Part shown: positions 6,268-6,316 of the stretch, piece after piece
Layout: each line of letters opens with the position of its first letter
Numbering within the stretch: position 1 is the first letter of the stretch
Source: an uncultured Myxococcales bacterium
GTDB taxonomy: Bacteria > Myxococcota_A > Bradymonadia > Bradymonadales > Bradymonadaceae
DNA: 6,316 nt
NCBI GenBank assembly: GCA_913058025.1
Contig: CAJXPN010000282.1
Span: 1 to 6,316, forward strand
Direction: 5' to 3'
Translations under genes and position numbers: made by a program
The notes under the pieces: model-generated
What the model was told of the DNA's origin: nothing
What the model saw: the letters and a program-made list of their open reading frames with translations, nothing else
The model's database searches: none

Positions 6268-6316
6268 CTGTCTCTTATACACATCTCCGAGCCCACGAGA
6301 CAGGCAGAAATCTCGT
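6268..6316. other. Illumina Nextera adapter contamination (not genomic)
   Basis: Bases 6268-6286 are CTGTCTCTTATACACATCT, the 19-bp Tn5 mosaic end used in Nextera libraries. They are followed directly by CCGAGCCCACGAGAC (6287-6301, Nextera read-2 side), then AGGCAGAA (6302-6309, which I recognise as the Nextera i7 index N703), then ATCTCGT (6310-6316), the start of the P7 flow-cell sequence. This exact order is untrimmed adapter read-through. Anything predicted across 6268 is false. Confidence 0.98.

Noticed and set aside
6268..6286. A natural Tn5/IS50 mosaic end
   Set aside because: It is followed without a break by Illumina read-2, index and P7 sequence, so it is a library adapter, not an insertion.

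Overview
This looks like an ordinary chromosomal stretch from a high-GC, protein-secreting delta-proteobacterial lineage, most likely Myxococcota or a close relative. The evidence is strong G/C preference at third codon positions, a MYXO-CTERM-type C-terminal sorting tail on the first gene, thrombospondin type-3 calcium-binding repeats, and six-cysteine 'myxo' repeats in the last gene. The phylum assignment is inferred from these protein signatures, not from a marker gene. All five protein-coding genes lie on the + strand. I saw no tRNA, rRNA, CRISPR array, insertion sequence or phage gene.

Layout. (1) Bases 1-339 hold the 3' end of a secreted Asp-rich TSP3 repeat protein with a MYXO-CTERM anchor. 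A strong 16-bp hairpin terminator follows at 361-396. (2) A well-spaced candidate promoter (414-442) leads into a 964-residue DUF4132 protein (478-3372) related to the E. coli MolR/YehI group but with no recognisable WGR domain. (3) Sixty bases downstream is a 320-residue AlkA/HhH-GPD-type DNA glycosylase (3433-4395), possibly co-transcribed with it. (4) A 140-bp intergenic region with a possible promoter precedes a 220-residue PorT-like outer-membrane beta-barrel protein (4536-5198). (5) A 101-bp intergenic region with another promoter-like pair precedes a lipoprotein (5300 to the end of genuine sequence). It has one Calx-beta-like module and at least 3.5 six-cysteine repeats, and it is cut off by the end of the fragment.

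Functionally, genes 1, 4 and 5 are cell-envelope or surface proteins, while genes 2 and 3 are probably cytoplasmic. The glycosylase repairs alkylated bases. The DUF4132 role is unknown, and linking it to DNA damage through its neighbour is only a hypothesis.

Both ends carry non-genomic sequence. The last 49 bases (6268-6316) are an Illumina Nextera adapter: Tn5 mosaic end, read-2/P7 sequence, an 8-base index and the start of the P7 flow-cell sequence. The first 30-33 bases are an inverted copy of the adjacent repeat sequence, consistent with a fold-back or assembly chimera. The window is therefore probably one whole assembled contig with artefacts at both tips. I do not see a convincing new multi-gene system. 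The most useful observations are the two end artefacts, the truncated repeat lipoprotein, and the DUF4132-glycosylase pairing.
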